Positions 7,704 through 17,214 of a DNA stretch of 64,000 bases are shown one piece after another. The position numbers and the translations under genes are program-made. Numbering within the stretch: position 1 is the first letter of the stretch; each line of letters starts with the position of its first letter. The notes beneath the pieces were generated by a model. That model was given only the letters and a program-made list of their open reading frames with translations, was not told the DNA's origin and did no database searches. The stretch comes from Bradyrhizobium sp. SRS-191 (GTDB taxonomy: Bacteria > Pseudomonadota > Alphaproteobacteria > Rhizobiales > Xanthobacteraceae). The DNA is taken from NCBI RefSeq assembly GCF_024586915.1, contig NZ_JANBVS010000017.1, positions 102,825 to 166,824 on the forward strand. The letters run 5' to 3'.

Positions 7704-9341
7704 ATGAACCTTCCGACGCCCCGGCCGGATTGGCAGGGCAAGCCTCACCCGCTCGCCCCGAGAACGCAGCGTCCCCCGCGGCGCTCGCCGCCGCGGCTGC
7801 GGCTGATCCTGATCGGCGCGGCCGGCCTCGCGGCCGTCGTGCTCGTCGGCATCATCGCGTGGGAAGTGTTCCTGTTCTCGGGCAGCACGCCCACCCCGCA
7901 GATCGCCCAGTTGCCGCCGCTGCCGCCGGCCACGCGGAATTCGATCATGATGGCGCCGGTTTCGATCTCGCTCGGCGCGATCCGGGATGCCGCCGAGAAG
8001 GCGACCCCGCGCAATTTCTCCGGCAAGGCCGACAATCCCGTCAGCCAGATCCTGCAGAACGCCGACATCGGCTGGACGGTCAACCGCGGCGCCATCGCCG
8101 CGACCGGCAGCCAGGATACGCTGTCGCTGGCGACGCCGTTGTCAGGCCGGCTGAATGTCACGGGCTCGCTGTCCTCGAAGGCGACCGGCGCGATCGGCGA
8201 TGCCCTCGGCGGCCTGCTCGGCTCCGACGCGGCCAAGCAGATCGGCGGCATCAACATCAAGAATCTGAACGCCACCGCCGACATCAAGGGCAACGTCCTG
8301 ATCGCGATGCGGCCGCGTCTGGCGACCTCCTGGTATGTCGAGCCGAACTTCTCCGCCCAGGTCAATCTCGGCGACACCGCGCTCACGGTCGCCGGCGCCC
8401 GGGTCAACGTGCCGGCGCAGATGAAGCCGGTGATCGACAAGACCGTCAATGATCAGCTCGCCGCGCTCAGCGATCGGCTGCGCAAGGACCCGACGATGAA
8501 GCGCAACGCGCAGGCGCAGTGGGCCCGAGCCTGCCGCTCGGTGCCGCTCCAGGGCACCGCCCCCGGCCTGCCGGCCGTCTGGCTCGAGATCAAGCCGACG
8601 CGCGCGCTCGCGGCGCAGCCGGTCATCGACTCCAATATCGCCAGCATCACGATCGGCATCGAGGCGGAAACGAAGGTGACGGCGGCGGAGACCAAGCCGG
8701 TGTGTCCCTTCCCCGAGAAGCTCACGATCATTCCGCCGACGGCCGGCGGCATCAACATCGCGGTTCCGATCGACGTGCCCTTCACCGAGCTCAATAAGCT
8801 GGTCGACTCGCAGCTCGCGGGGAGGACTTTCCCCGAGGACGGCTCCGGCCCGGTCGCGGTCACCGTCAAGCATGCCACCGTCGTGCCCTCCGGCAACCGG
8901 CTGCTGATCTCGCTGCAGGTCAAGGGCAAGGAGAAAGAGAGCTTCTTCGGCCTCGGCGCCGATGCGACGGTGCATATCTGGGGGCGGCCGATGATCGACC
9001 AGGCGCAGCAGATCCTGCGTCTCTCCGACCTGCAGCTCGCCGTCGAATCGGATGCCGCCTTCGGCCTGCTCGGCGCCGCCGCGCGCGCCGCGGTGCCTCA
9101 TCTGCAACGCGCCTTGATGGAACGATCCGTCATCGACCTCAAGCCGTTCGCCGACAACGTCCGCGACAAGATCGCCACGGCGATCGCCGAGCTGCAGAAG
9201 AACGAGAACGGCATTCGCGTCGATACCGACGTCAACAACCTAGCCCTGACCGACATCGCTTTCGATGCCACCACGCTGCGCGTGATCGCCACCGCCGAGG
9301 GCACCATGACGGTGCGCGTCAACTCGCTGCCGGCGCTGTAG
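7704..9341 (+). CDS. DUF4403 family membrane-anchored protein
   Basis: 545 residues from the ATG at 7704; a GTG at 7692 is also possible. A Pro-rich cytoplasmic start, one transmembrane helix (about 34-58) and a long extracytoplasmic domain are visible. The domain has two similar beta-rich halves (first about 85-260, second about 300-500), which is typical of DUF4403. The family has no established role known to me; the layout fits an inner-membrane-anchored periplasmic protein. No neighbour points to a pathway. Confidence 0.82.
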   Translation: MNLPTPRPDWQGKPHPLAPRTQRPPRRSPPRLRLILIGAAGLAAVVLVGIIAWEVFLFSGSTPTPQIAQLPPLPPATRNSIMMAPVSISLGAIRDAAEKATPRNFSGKADNPVSQILQNADIGWTVNRGAIAATGSQDTLSLATPLSGRLNVTGSLSSKATGAIGDALGGLLGSDAAKQIGGINIKNLNATADIKGNVLIAMRPRLATSWYVEPNFSAQVNLGDTALTVAGARVNVPAQMKPVIDKTVNDQLAALSDRLRKDPTMKRNAQAQWARACRSVPLQGTAPGLPAVWLEIKPTRALAAQPVIDSNIASITIGIEAETKVTAAETKPVCPFPEKLTIIPPTAGGINIAVPIDVPFTELNKLVDSQLAGRTFPEDGSGPVAVTVKHATVVPSGNRLLISLQVKGKEKESFFGLGADATVHIWGRPMIDQAQQILRLSDLQLAVESDAAFGLLGAAARAAVPHLQRALMERSVIDLKPFADNVRDKIATAIAELQKNENGIRVDTDVNNLALTDIAFDATTLRVIATAEGTMTVRVNSLPAL

Positions 9342-9579
9342 ACGAGCGCTTCCTTTGACCCGGCCGTTTCCGGGTCGAGTTCTCGCCATCTCCACCACTG
9401 TCATGCTTGGCGAAAGCGGGCGATGATAGTCGGGATTACATGATCCGTGTGCCAGGACTTCGCAAACGCTCGTCCAGTCCGAAGCGTTTCGCAACCGTCC
9501 CATGCGCCGGCTTGCTTTGCATGGCGCCACAAGGCGGCTAGAACTCTCCCATTAACAACAACAATCCAGGGAGAGACAC

Positions 9580-10797
9580 ATGAGACCTTCGGCGCAAGCC
9601 GCCGCTGCAGCCATCGCGCTCGCGGCCCTCTGCGGAACCGCATCTGCCCAGACGATCTCGGACGACGTCGTCAAGATCGGCGTGCTCACGGACATGTCGA
9701 GCCTCTATGCCGACGCCACCGGCAAGGGCTCGCTTGCGGCAGTGCAGATGGCCGTCGAGGATTACGGCGGCAAGGTCAAGGGCAAGAAGGTCGAGGTGGT
9801 CTCGGCCGATCACCAGAACAAGCCGGACGTCGGCGTCAACATCGCCCGCAACTGGTACGACAATGAGAAGGTCGATGCGATCTTCGACGTGCCGACCTCC
9901 TCGGTCGCGCTACCGATCTCGGCGCTGACGCGCGAGAAGAACAAGATCCACATCAATTCGGGCGGCGGCTCCTCCGACATCACCGGCACGCAGTGCTCGC
10001 CCAATACGGTGCACTGGACCTACGACACCTATGCGCTGTCCAACGTCGCCGGCAAGGCGATGGTAAAGCGCGGCGAGGACACCTGGTTCTTCATCACCGC
10101 CGACTACGCCTTCGGCCAGGCCTTGGAGCGCGATGCCGCCAACGTCGTCAAGGAGGCCGGCGGCAAGGTGCTCGGCGATGTCCGGCATCCGCTGAACTCG
10201 TCGGACTTCTCGTCCTTCGTGCTGCAGGCGCAGGCCTCCAAGGCCAAGGTCGTCGGCCTGGCGAACGCCGGCGGCGACACCCAGAACGCGCTGAAGCAGG
10301 CCGCCGAGTTCGGCCTGGCCCAGAGCGGCCAGAAGATGATCGCACTGCTGATGGAGATCACCGACGTGCATTCGCTGGGGATCAAGTCGACCTCCGGCCT
10401 GATCGTCACCGATGCGTTCTACTGGGACATGAACGACGAGACCCGCGCCTTCTCAAAACGCTTCAACGAGAGGGTCGGTCACATGCCGACCATGATCCAG
10501 GCGGGGCTCTACTCCGCGACCATGCATTACCTCAAGGCGATCGAGGCTGTTGGCACCGACGAGGCGCCGAAGGTGATGGAGCAGATGCGCGCCATGCCGG
10601 TGAACGACTTCTTCGCCAAGAACGGCAAGATCCGCATCGACGGCCGCATGGTCCACGACATGTATCTGTTCGAGGTCAAGAAGCCCGAGGAATCGAAGGG
10701 CGACTGGGACCTCTACAAGCTGATCGCCACCGTGCCCGGCGATGAAGCCTTCCGCCCGCTCGACAAGGGCGGCTGCCCGCTGGTGAAGTCGAACTGA
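9580..10797 (+). CDS. ABC transporter substrate-binding protein (LivJ/LivK type)
   Basis: 405 residues, with a signal peptide ending ASAQ (about 24). The mature protein starts with VVKIGVLTDMSSLYAD and continues with a type I periplasmic binding fold (GKKVEVVSADHQNKPDVG, INSGGGSS, ADYAFGQALERD). The ligand class is branched-chain amino acids, amides, or in many rhizobia aromatic or other carboxylates. The start has GGGAGAGACAC upstream. No permease or ATPase gene is adjacent, so the protein serves a transporter encoded elsewhere. Confidence 0.92.
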   Translation: MRPSAQAAAAAIALAALCGTASAQTISDDVVKIGVLTDMSSLYADATGKGSLAAVQMAVEDYGGKVKGKKVEVVSADHQNKPDVGVNIARNWYDNEKVDAIFDVPTSSVALPISALTREKNKIHINSGGGSSDITGTQCSPNTVHWTYDTYALSNVAGKAMVKRGEDTWFFITADYAFGQALERDAANVVKEAGGKVLGDVRHPLNSSDFSSFVLQAQASKAKVVGLANAGGDTQNALKQAAEFGLAQSGQKMIALLMEITDVHSLGIKSTSGLIVTDAFYWDMNDETRAFSKRFNERVGHMPTMIQAGLYSATMHYLKAIEAVGTDEAPKVMEQMRAMPVNDFFAKNGKIRIDGRMVHDMYLFEVKKPEESKGDWDLYKLIATVPGDEAFRPLDKGGCPLVKSN

Positions 10798-10818
10798 TCG
10801 AAGCCTCAACGAGGGTCC

Positions 10819-11038
10819 GCTCCCTCTTCCCGCTCTTGCGGGGAGAGGGTTGGGGTGAGGGGCAGCCACACGGGCAGGCTTAGTTATTAGCAGGCGTCCT
10901 TCTCAGCCGTAACGGCTCTCAGATGTCATCTGAGCTCCACGGCTCTATCGCCACAGTCATCGGCTGTGGATTCACACCACCCGTGCTGCCCCTCACCCCA
11001 GCCCTCTCCCCGTGAAGAACGGGGAGAGGGAGCGCACC
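10819..11038. repeat. Facing pair of CCCTCTCCCC-type repeats
   Basis: The element at 10819-10866 (CCCTC..GGGGAGAGGG TTGGGGTGAGGGGCAG) returns inverted at 10985-11038, with about 120 bp between. The same family is seen at 14180-14525 and, with a different core, at 19047-19215. No gene is supported in 10798-11245; the region also holds the leader of the response regulator gene. Confidence 0.8.
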
Positions 11039-11245
11039 GTCGCTTGGGTCGGCGGCCCTGCCTCGGTAGTCTGGTGCAGTCGAACCCACCGCAGCACCTC
11101 TCCCTCCGCCCCCGGCTTGACGTCCCCTCATGAAAGCCGCAACACGGTGCCAGACGGTGTCCAGGCCTTGCCGGGTGTTGCCCTTAGGAAACAATCCGTA
11201 ACAAAAAATTTCGCAAATCGCCGCGATTCTAGGTCAATTGAAATC

Positions 11246-11986
11246 ATGGCCCAGACACAACCCCACATCCTGGTCGTCGAGGACGACCGCGAGACGCGGA
11301 CGCTGATCGCGAAATATCTGCGTAACAATGCCTGCAACGTCACCACCGCGACCGACGGCCGCGAGATGACCCGGATCATGGGTGACCACCGCATCGATCT
11401 GCTGATCCTCGACGTGATGCTGCCCGGCGAGGACGGCCTCACCCTTTGCCGCAAGCTGCGCGCGGAATCGCAGGTGCCGATCATCATGCTCACCGCACGC
11501 GGCGAGGATGTCGATCGCATTCTCGGCCTCGAGATGGGCGCCGACGACTATCTCCCGAAGCCGTTCAATCCGCGCGAGCTGCTCGCCCGCATCAATGCCG
11601 TGCTGCGCCGGCAAGCCGCGGCGATGACGGCGAGCGCCACCGAAGGCGCAAGCGCGCTGAGCTTCCTCGGCTGGAGGATCGACTTCCGCCTGCGCGAGCT
11701 GCGCAATCCCGAAGGCGCACGCGTCGCCATGACCAGCGCCGAGTTCGACCTGCTGCGCACGTTCTGCGAACGGCCGGGCCGCGTGCTGTCGCGCGACAGC
11801 CTGCTCGACCTGACGCAAGGCCGCAGCGCCGGCTCGTTCGAACGCTCGATCGACGTTCTCGTCAGCCGCATCCGCCGCAAGATCGAGCCTGATCCGCAGG
11901 AAGCGACGATGATCAAGACCGTGCGGTCCGGCGGCTATATGTTCACGCCCGTCGTCGAGGTGGTGACCGCGCCGCAGAGCCATTGA
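11246..11986 (+). CDS. OmpR-family response regulator
   Basis: 246 residues. The receiver domain (about 7-120) has the acidic pair Asp13-Asp14, phospho-acceptor Asp56 (LLILDVMLPGEDG), Thr84-Ala85 (LTARGED) and Lys106 (DDYLPKPFNPREL). A winged-helix DNA-binding domain follows (about 140-238: TSAEFDLLRTF, RSIDVLVSRIRRKIE, VRSGGYMF). The long open frame upstream of 11246 is repeat sequence, so the ATG at 11246 is chosen. It sits 22 bp before its partner kinase; the inducing signal is unknown. Confidence 0.95.
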   Translation: MAQTQPHILVVEDDRETRTLIAKYLRNNACNVTTATDGREMTRIMGDHRIDLLILDVMLPGEDGLTLCRKLRAESQVPIIMLTARGEDVDRILGLEMGADDYLPKPFNPRELLARINAVLRRQAAAMTASATEGASALSFLGWRIDFRLRELRNPEGARVAMTSAEFDLLRTFCERPGRVLSRDSLLDLTQGRSAGSFERSIDVLVSRIRRKIEPDPQEATMIKTVRSGGYMFTPVVEVVTAPQSH

Positions 11987-12008
11987 CGGGCGGGGGTCGG
12001 TAGCGGTG

Positions 12009-13385
12009 ATGACGTCGTTCGGCTTTCTCAACCTGAAGGGAATCCGCGGCCAGATCACGGCACTGGTGGCCATCTCGATCGTGGCGCTGCACGCCATCAT
12101 CACGGCGACATTCCTGATCTATCGCGCCGAGCAGCCTCCAGGCGAGAACGAGGCCGGTCCTTTCCAGCTCGCCACCGTCATCCGTGTGCTCGGCCACGCT
12201 CCCGCCGACGAGCGCACGCGTCTGCTCGCCGACATCGCCCGGGCCTATCCCGAGTTCGACATCAGGCCGCAGTCCGCACCGCTGCCGCCGGAGTTGGCGA
12301 TGCCGAGTCCGCCGCCGGGCAGAGACGGCCCGCCGCGCGGCGAGCCGGAGGGCGGGCGCGGGCCCGGCGGCTTTCGCGGTCTCGGCCCCGGCTACCGCGT
12401 CTTCATGCCGCCGCCCGGGTCGCCCGCACGCCGCGTGGTCTTCGCGCTGCCCGACGGTGATCTGATCTCGGCCAAGGCGCCCGACCGGCCGCACCGGCCG
12501 CCGTTCTGGGGCGCGCCGTGGATGACCACGATCCTGTTCGCGTTGATCAGCACGACGCTGCTCGGACTGTGGGCGGCCCGCGCGCTGACGTCGCCGCTGT
12601 CGAGCTTCGCCAAGGCGGCGGAGAATTTCAGCCTCGACGGCGAGGGGCCGGCGCTGCCCGAGCGCGGCCCGGAGGAGATCCGGTCGCTGGCGCGCGCGCT
12701 GAACCGGATGCGCCAACGTATCACCGCGCTGATGAACGACCGGACCAAGATGCTGGCGGCGATCAGCCATGACCTGCGAACACCGCTGACGCGCATGCGG
12801 CTGCGCTGCGAATTCGTCGAGGACGAGTTGCAGCGTAGCCGCATGCTCGCCGACCTCGATCAGATGCATGCGATGCTGGGCTCGGTGCTCTCGTTCCTCC
12901 GCAATGGCCGCAAGCTGGAGCCGATGACCTTGGTGGACATTGCGAGCATCCTTCAGCTCGTCGCCGATCAGTTCGCGGATGTCGGGCACAATGTCAGCTA
13001 TGTCGGTCCGGCCCACGCCATGGCCACCGTGCGGCCCGACGATCTGATGCGCTCGGTCACCAACCTGGTGGAGAATGCCGTCAAATACGGGACCGAGACC
13101 AGCATCCGCCTGACCGTCCAAGGCCATCGGCTCACCATCGACGTCGAGGACAACGGACCCGGCATCAGCGACGCGCGCAAGCCCGACATGCTGGAGCCGT
13201 TCGTGCGGGGAGACGATGCCCGCAACATGGACGAGGCCACCGGCTTCGGCCTCGGCCTGTCGATTGCAAAGGCGATCGTGCAGGCCCATGGCGGCGAGTT
13301 GTCGCTGCACGACCGCAAGCCGAGCGGACTGATTGCGCGCATCGAGCTGCCGCTGAGCGAAACCCATCTTCGCCCTGCGGCATGA
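12009..13385 (+). CDS. EnvZ-type sensor histidine kinase
   Basis: 458 residues. Two membrane helices (about 15-38 and 171-191) flank a periplasmic loop with a long Pro/Gly-rich stretch (about 91-165). A HAMP-like linker, the phospho-acceptor His254 (AAISHDLRTPLT) and an HATPase domain follow (N box LVENAVKYG, DNGPGI, GFGLGLSIAKAI). ATG at 12009 is used; an in-frame GTG lies directly before it. Cotranscribed with the preceding response regulator. Confidence 0.94.
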   Translation: MTSFGFLNLKGIRGQITALVAISIVALHAIITATFLIYRAEQPPGENEAGPFQLATVIRVLGHAPADERTRLLADIARAYPEFDIRPQSAPLPPELAMPSPPPGRDGPPRGEPEGGRGPGGFRGLGPGYRVFMPPPGSPARRVVFALPDGDLISAKAPDRPHRPPFWGAPWMTTILFALISTTLLGLWAARALTSPLSSFAKAAENFSLDGEGPALPERGPEEIRSLARALNRMRQRITALMNDRTKMLAAISHDLRTPLTRMRLRCEFVEDELQRSRMLADLDQMHAMLGSVLSFLRNGRKLEPMTLVDIASILQLVADQFADVGHNVSYVGPAHAMATVRPDDLMRSVTNLVENAVKYGTETSIRLTVQGHRLTIDVEDNGPGISDARKPDMLEPFVRGDDARNMDEATGFGLGLSIAKAIVQAHGGELSLHDRKPSGLIARIELPLSETHLRPAA

Positions 13386-13393
13386 CGCACGAA

Positions 13394-13417
13394 CGCGCCC
13401 GGATGAAGCCGGGCGCG
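13394..13417. terminator. Shared terminator hairpin between convergent genes
   Basis: A 9-bp perfect stem CGCGCCCGG/CCGGGCGCG with a 6-nt loop lies between the kinase stop and the stop of the opposing PRC-barrel gene. There is no strong T tract, so its efficiency is uncertain. Confidence 0.55.
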
Positions 13418-13451
13418 CCGTGATTGCGATACAGAGTGGCCGAGAGGCTGA

Positions 13452-13994
13452 TTACTCCGAGTACTTGAACTCGGGCATCGACTTCAGCTGGTCCTTGGTC
13501 GCGTTTATCATCGCGTGGTCGGGATACCAGCGGCTCTTTGACGAGCTCATGGAGGACGACGACGAGGTGCCGGTGGCGGCGCCGGTCGTCGTGGTGGAGG
13601 CCGGCGGGTTGGTCGACGACGTCGTGCCCGAAGCCGGGGCGTTTGAGGCGGTGTTCGACTGGACCGGCTGATCCGAGAACTTCACCTGGTCGAACGACAC
13701 GGCGACGAGGTGCTCGCCCATGCCGAGGAAGCCGCCGACGCCGATCACGACGCCCTTGACGTTGCCGGTCTTGTCGACCAGCAGGTCGTCGATCGAGCCG
13801 ACATTCTCGTTGTTGTTGTTGTAGACCTTCACGCCGACCAGCTTCGAGCTGCGCCAGTCGCCCTGATAGGACGCCGCAGTGGTGTCGCTCTTGATGGTGG
13901 TGCTGGTCGTGGTGGTGGTGCTCTCGGCAGCGAAAGCCGCAGTCGCGAGCAGCAGGGAACCGGCGAGGCCGGCCGCAACAGTCTTCATCACCAT
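13452..13994 (-). CDS. PRC-barrel domain protein, exported
   Basis: 180 residues from the ATG at 13994, with AGGAG 8 bp upstream. A signal peptide (1-22) is followed by a Ser/Thr-rich stretch, a PRC-barrel (about 45-105: SKLVGVKVYNNNNENVGSIDDLLVD, VKGVVIGVGGFLG) and a long Ser/Thr/Ala low-complexity linker before a short conserved end. PRC-barrels bind other proteins or RNA; exported versions are common in rhizobia and their role is not settled. Convergent with the two-component operon. Confidence 0.88.
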   Translation of the reverse strand: MVMKTVAAGLAGSLLLATAAFAAESTTTTTSTTIKSDTTAASYQGDWRSSKLVGVKVYNNNNENVGSIDDLLVDKTGNVKGVVIGVGGFLGMGEHLVAVSFDQVKFSDQPVQSNTASNAPASGTTSSTNPPASTTTTGAATGTSSSSSMSSSKSRWYPDHAMINATKDQLKSMPEFKYSE

Positions 13995-14179
13995 GTGGTG
14001 TCTCCTCTCAGTGAATGGTGACGAGAGAACTGCAACGGCCATTCGGCGTTCCGCCGGAACCACGATTTCGTCACGCTGCGCGACAAGCGGTCTCAGTGCA
14101 GCGCGGCAGTGTTACTTTGTGACGTTTGAGGTGGATGTGTTGACGGAGCACGCAATCTGCTAACCGCGAGGACGGTTGG

Positions 14180-14525
14180 CTCCCTCTCCCCGTTCTTACG
14201 GGGTGAGGGGCAGCTGCACGGGAAGATTTTGTAGAGACACCTGTCCCGAAGCGCTCCAGCCTCACCAAAGGCGTTGAGATATCACCTCGAGACCAAGCAT
14301 CAACCTAAAACCCCGCAGGAGGCGAACGTCCAGACGAACACGGCAGTAGCCCCGCCGTTGCAAGCGACCTGTGATGTCAATTCATGCTTGCGGACGATTT
14401 CGGATTTATTGAAGAGGCAAATCGCGCCCAGTGAAGGACCGGCGCTTCTGCTCAACAAGCAATTCCCGTGCAGCTGCCCCTCACCCCAGCCCTCTCCCCG
14501 TGAAGAACGGGGAGAGGGAGCCGAC
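14180..14525. repeat. Facing pair of CCCTCTCCCC-type repeats
   Basis: One arm lies at 14180-14213 and the inverted arm at 14471-14525, matching the family at 10819-11038. The gap 13995-14554 contains no supported gene. The small ORFs there are repeat sequence. Confidence 0.75.
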
Positions 14526-14554
14526 CGTCCGAGTGGCAAAGACCTCGCGGTCAC

Positions 14555-14848
14555 CTACGCCGCCAGCGCGCCGTCCTCGTCGACGGCCTCCGCGTAGAAC
14601 GCGATCGTCTCATAGCGGTAGTCGCAGAGCCGGCAGTGCCACAGATAGGCAGTGCGGCGGCCGTCCTTCTCGACCCATGAGGGCAGCGCGATCGGCTCGC
14701 TGCATTGGGCGCAGGGATTGTTGCGCGGCAGGTCCAGGACGCGCACGGCCGGTGGCGTGCTGTCGGGCCCGCGGAAGTGAATCTCGGTTGCCTTGATGTC
14801 GGTTGCCTTGATGTCGGTTACTTTGATGTCCGTCGTCGTCACGGCCAT
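14555..14848 (-). CDS. Small zinc-ribbon protein with repetitive N-terminus
   Basis: 97 residues. The N-terminus is a tandem TDIK(A/V) repeat encoded by about 15-bp DNA repeats (about 14785-14840). The body has two CxxC pairs (CAQC and CRLC) 26 residues apart, as in a zinc ribbon. GAGGGAG lies 6 bp before the start. No relatives with known function are recognised; a DNA- or protein-binding role is inference. Confidence 0.75.
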   Translation of the reverse strand: MAVTTTDIKVTDIKATDIKATEIHFRGPDSTPPAVRVLDLPRNNPCAQCSEPIALPSWVEKDGRRTAYLWHCRLCDYRYETIAFYAEAVDEDGALAA

Positions 14849-15215
14849 GACGCGCTCCCTCTCTGTTCAGGCTTCTTGAATGAGTCAGGCTTGCTGTCGA
14901 ACTAACGAGATCGATGATAGCTGCGCGCCGACTGATTTGCACGGGCCCGGATGCCGCGCGACATCCGACCTCACGGAGTTGAGATCGGAGGCGTTTAAGT
15001 CGATTGCCGCTGATGACGAGAACCGGCGCAGCAACATGCCTCGCAGTGGTGAAGGCAGCAGTTGTCGCCGGCATGGATCCGGGACCGCCCGGAGCATTCT
15101 GCCTGATTTTTGCCACATTATCGCCCGGCGTTCGTACCAATTACGGTGTGCAAAGTGTCAACGCGTGTTTGGGGGGCTGCTCGGCACGCGCACGGTTCCC
15201 GGGGGATCCTGACAC

Positions 15216-16022
15216 ATGAAACGTCTCGTGCTGACGGCCTGCCTGGCAGGCTTTGCGATGGCTGGCCACCTGCCGTCCGTCATGGCGGCCGAAGATGCGA
15301 ACACCGCTTCGGACAGCGCCAAATCGGACGGTACCAAGGCGCGGTCCGGCAAGGTCAAGCTGGCCCACGTCCGCGCCGACAGCATCAAGGAGCTGGCCGC
15401 GCGCGGCGCCGTCACCAGGACCGCGCGCGAGGTCGAGGCGATCGAGGCCGTCAGCAGCGCCGATACCGGCCAGCCGATGGATGCCAATGCCGCCGCGCCG
15501 GCCGACGATGCCATGCCGGCCGACACCGCCGCTCCGGAGCCGCGCGAGGGCGACCGCAAGGCCGCCGATGCCAAGCCCAAGCACATGAGCACCGGCCACC
15601 CGCATATCGATGCGCTGGTCGCCGTGCACGCCGCCGCCAACAACATTCCGGAAGCGCTGATCCACCGCGTGATCGTGCGCGAGAGCAAGTATCAGCCGAA
15701 CCTGGTCGGCCGCTGCGGCTGCATCGGCCTGATGCAGATCAAGCTCGGCACCGCCCGCGGCCTCGGCTACACCGGCGATGCGGCCGGCCTGCACGATCCC
15801 AACACCAATCTCACCTATGGCGTGCGCTACCTCGCCGGCGCCTACCGCGCCGCCCGCGGCGATCACGACCGCGCCGTGGCCTATTTCGCCAAGGGCTATT
15901 ACGAGGAGGCCAAGCGGCAGCGCGTCGCGGATGCCCGTCCCGCCGGCCGGCCGGACCGCGTGAGCGCGCCGCTCGACATCACGCCGAAGATCGCAACCTC
16001 GCGCCACGTCCGCGCGCACTGA
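15216..16022 (+). CDS. Lytic transglycosylase (SLT domain), exported
   Basis: 268 residues. A signal peptide (about 1-25) and a roughly 95-residue Ala/Asp-rich linker precede an SLT domain (about 128-235). The catalytic Glu is probably Glu156 in RESKYQPNLVG, followed by CIGLMQIKLGTARGLGYTG and NLTYGVRYLAGAY. The enzyme would cleave the MurNAc-GlcNAc bond with anhydro-ring formation. It is upstream of, and separate from, the riboswitch-controlled thiamine genes. Confidence 0.92.
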   Translation: MKRLVLTACLAGFAMAGHLPSVMAAEDANTASDSAKSDGTKARSGKVKLAHVRADSIKELAARGAVTRTAREVEAIEAVSSADTGQPMDANAAAPADDAMPADTAAPEPREGDRKAADAKPKHMSTGHPHIDALVAVHAAANNIPEALIHRVIVRESKYQPNLVGRCGCIGLMQIKLGTARGLGYTGDAAGLHDPNTNLTYGVRYLAGAYRAARGDHDRAVAYFAKGYYEEAKRQRVADARPAGRPDRVSAPLDITPKIATSRHVRAH

Positions 16023-16070
16023 GGCCGGTTGGTTCCTAAGCCGTCCCCGATGTCTTTCCGTGACACTCCG

Positions 16071-16098
16071 TTGACACCGGGGCGTATCGGTCTATTTT
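16071..16098 (+). promoter_or_regulatory. Sigma70-type promoter of the thiamine operon
   Basis: TTGACA (16071-16076) and TATTTT (16093-16098) are separated by 16 bp, immediately upstream of the TPP riboswitch. This is a near-consensus pair at a sensible distance for a riboswitch leader. Confidence 0.7.
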
Positions 16099-16106
16099 AA
16101 GCGCGT

Positions 16107-16200
16107 TCCGAGGGGAGCTCCGAGGGGGAGCTGAGATACCGCAGCGTGAATGCGGTGACCCTTTGAACCTGATCCGGGTCATGCCGGCGAAGGGACAGGG
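16107..16200 (+). ncRNA. TPP riboswitch (THI element)
   Basis: The conserved THI-box parts are all present: CTGAGA (16131-16136) and ACCCTTTGAACCTGATC from 16158, then GGGTCATGCCGGCGAAGGGA. The 3' strand of the closing helix (GAAGGGACAGGG) runs directly into the thiO start codon at 16201 and contains the only candidate ribosome site. Ligand binding would therefore hide the ribosome site (inference), in line with translational control by TPP riboswitches in Proteobacteria. Confidence 0.96.
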
Positions 16201-17214
16201 ATGCAGCAGACAACGACCCGCGGGGATCGTCCCGTATCCATCATCGGCGCCGGTATTGCGGGCGCCTGGCAGGCCTTGCTGTTCGCGCGCGCCGGCCATG
16301 ACGTGACGCTGCACGAGCGCAGCGACGCGGCGCTGATGCTCTCCACCAGCCATTGGGCCGGCGGCATGCTGGCGCCGTATTGCGAGAGCGAGATTTCCGA
16401 GCCCGTCATCAGCCGCCTCGGCCTCGCTTCGCTCGACATCTGGCGGCGCGAGATGCCGGAGACGCCGTTCAACGGCTCGCTGGTGATCGCGCATGCCCGC
16501 GACCGCGCCGATTACGACCGGTTCGCCCGCCGCACCTCCGGCTATCAGCGGCTCGATGCGGCCGGTCTCGCCGAGCTCGAGCCGTCGCTCGAGGGCCGCT
16601 TCCGCGAAGGCTTGTTCTATCCGACCGAAGGCCATGTCGAGCCGCGCCGCGTGCTGCCGAAGCTGCATCAGCGCATCATCGAAGCCGGCGGCCGCGTGCT
16701 GTTCGACAGCGACGTGAAGGCCGGTGATCTCGACGGCCTCGTGATCGACTGCCGCGGCCTGGAGGCGCGCGACGCCGAACCCGAGCTGCGCGGCGTCAAA
16801 GGCGAGATGATCCTGATCGAGACATCAGAGGTGCAGCTCGCGCGCCCCGTGCGGCTGATGCATCCGCGTTTCCCGCTGTATCTGATCCCGCGCGAGGACA
16901 ATCTGTTCATGCTCGGCGCCACCTCGCTCGAGGCCGAGGACACCGGCGTCTCCTTGCGCTCGGCGCTGGAGCTGCTGGGCGCCGCCTACTCCGTGCATCC
17001 GGCATTTGGCGAAGCACGCATCCTCGAATTCGGCTCGGGCCTGCGGCCGGCCTATCCCGACAACCTGCCGCGCATCACGGTCAAGGGCGAGCGCGAGATC
17101 CGCGTCAACGGCCTCTACCGCCACGGCTTCCTGATTGCGCCGGCCCTGGCGCAGGCGACGCTCAACTACGTCGCGCATGGCCAGATCGACAATGAGGTGA
17201 TGCGATGCGCGTGA
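16201..17214 (+). CDS. thiO: Glycine oxidase ThiO
   Basis: 337 residues. An N-terminal FAD-binding motif, VSIIGAGIAGAWQALLFARAG, is followed by the DAO-family pattern (SHWAGGMLAPYCESE, YPTEGHVEPRRVLP) and a C-terminal GLYRHGFLIAPALA. ThiO oxidises glycine to the imine used by ThiG for thiazole formation. The start codon abuts the riboswitch, and the 3' end overlaps thiS by 10 bp, suggesting translational coupling. Confidence 0.94.
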   Translation: MQQTTTRGDRPVSIIGAGIAGAWQALLFARAGHDVTLHERSDAALMLSTSHWAGGMLAPYCESEISEPVISRLGLASLDIWRREMPETPFNGSLVIAHARDRADYDRFARRTSGYQRLDAAGLAELEPSLEGRFREGLFYPTEGHVEPRRVLPKLHQRIIEAGGRVLFDSDVKAGDLDGLVIDCRGLEARDAEPELRGVKGEMILIETSEVQLARPVRLMHPRFPLYLIPREDNLFMLGATSLEAEDTGVSLRSALELLGAAYSVHPAFGEARILEFGSGLRPAYPDNLPRITVKGEREIRVNGLYRHGFLIAPALAQATLNYVAHGQIDNEVMRCA

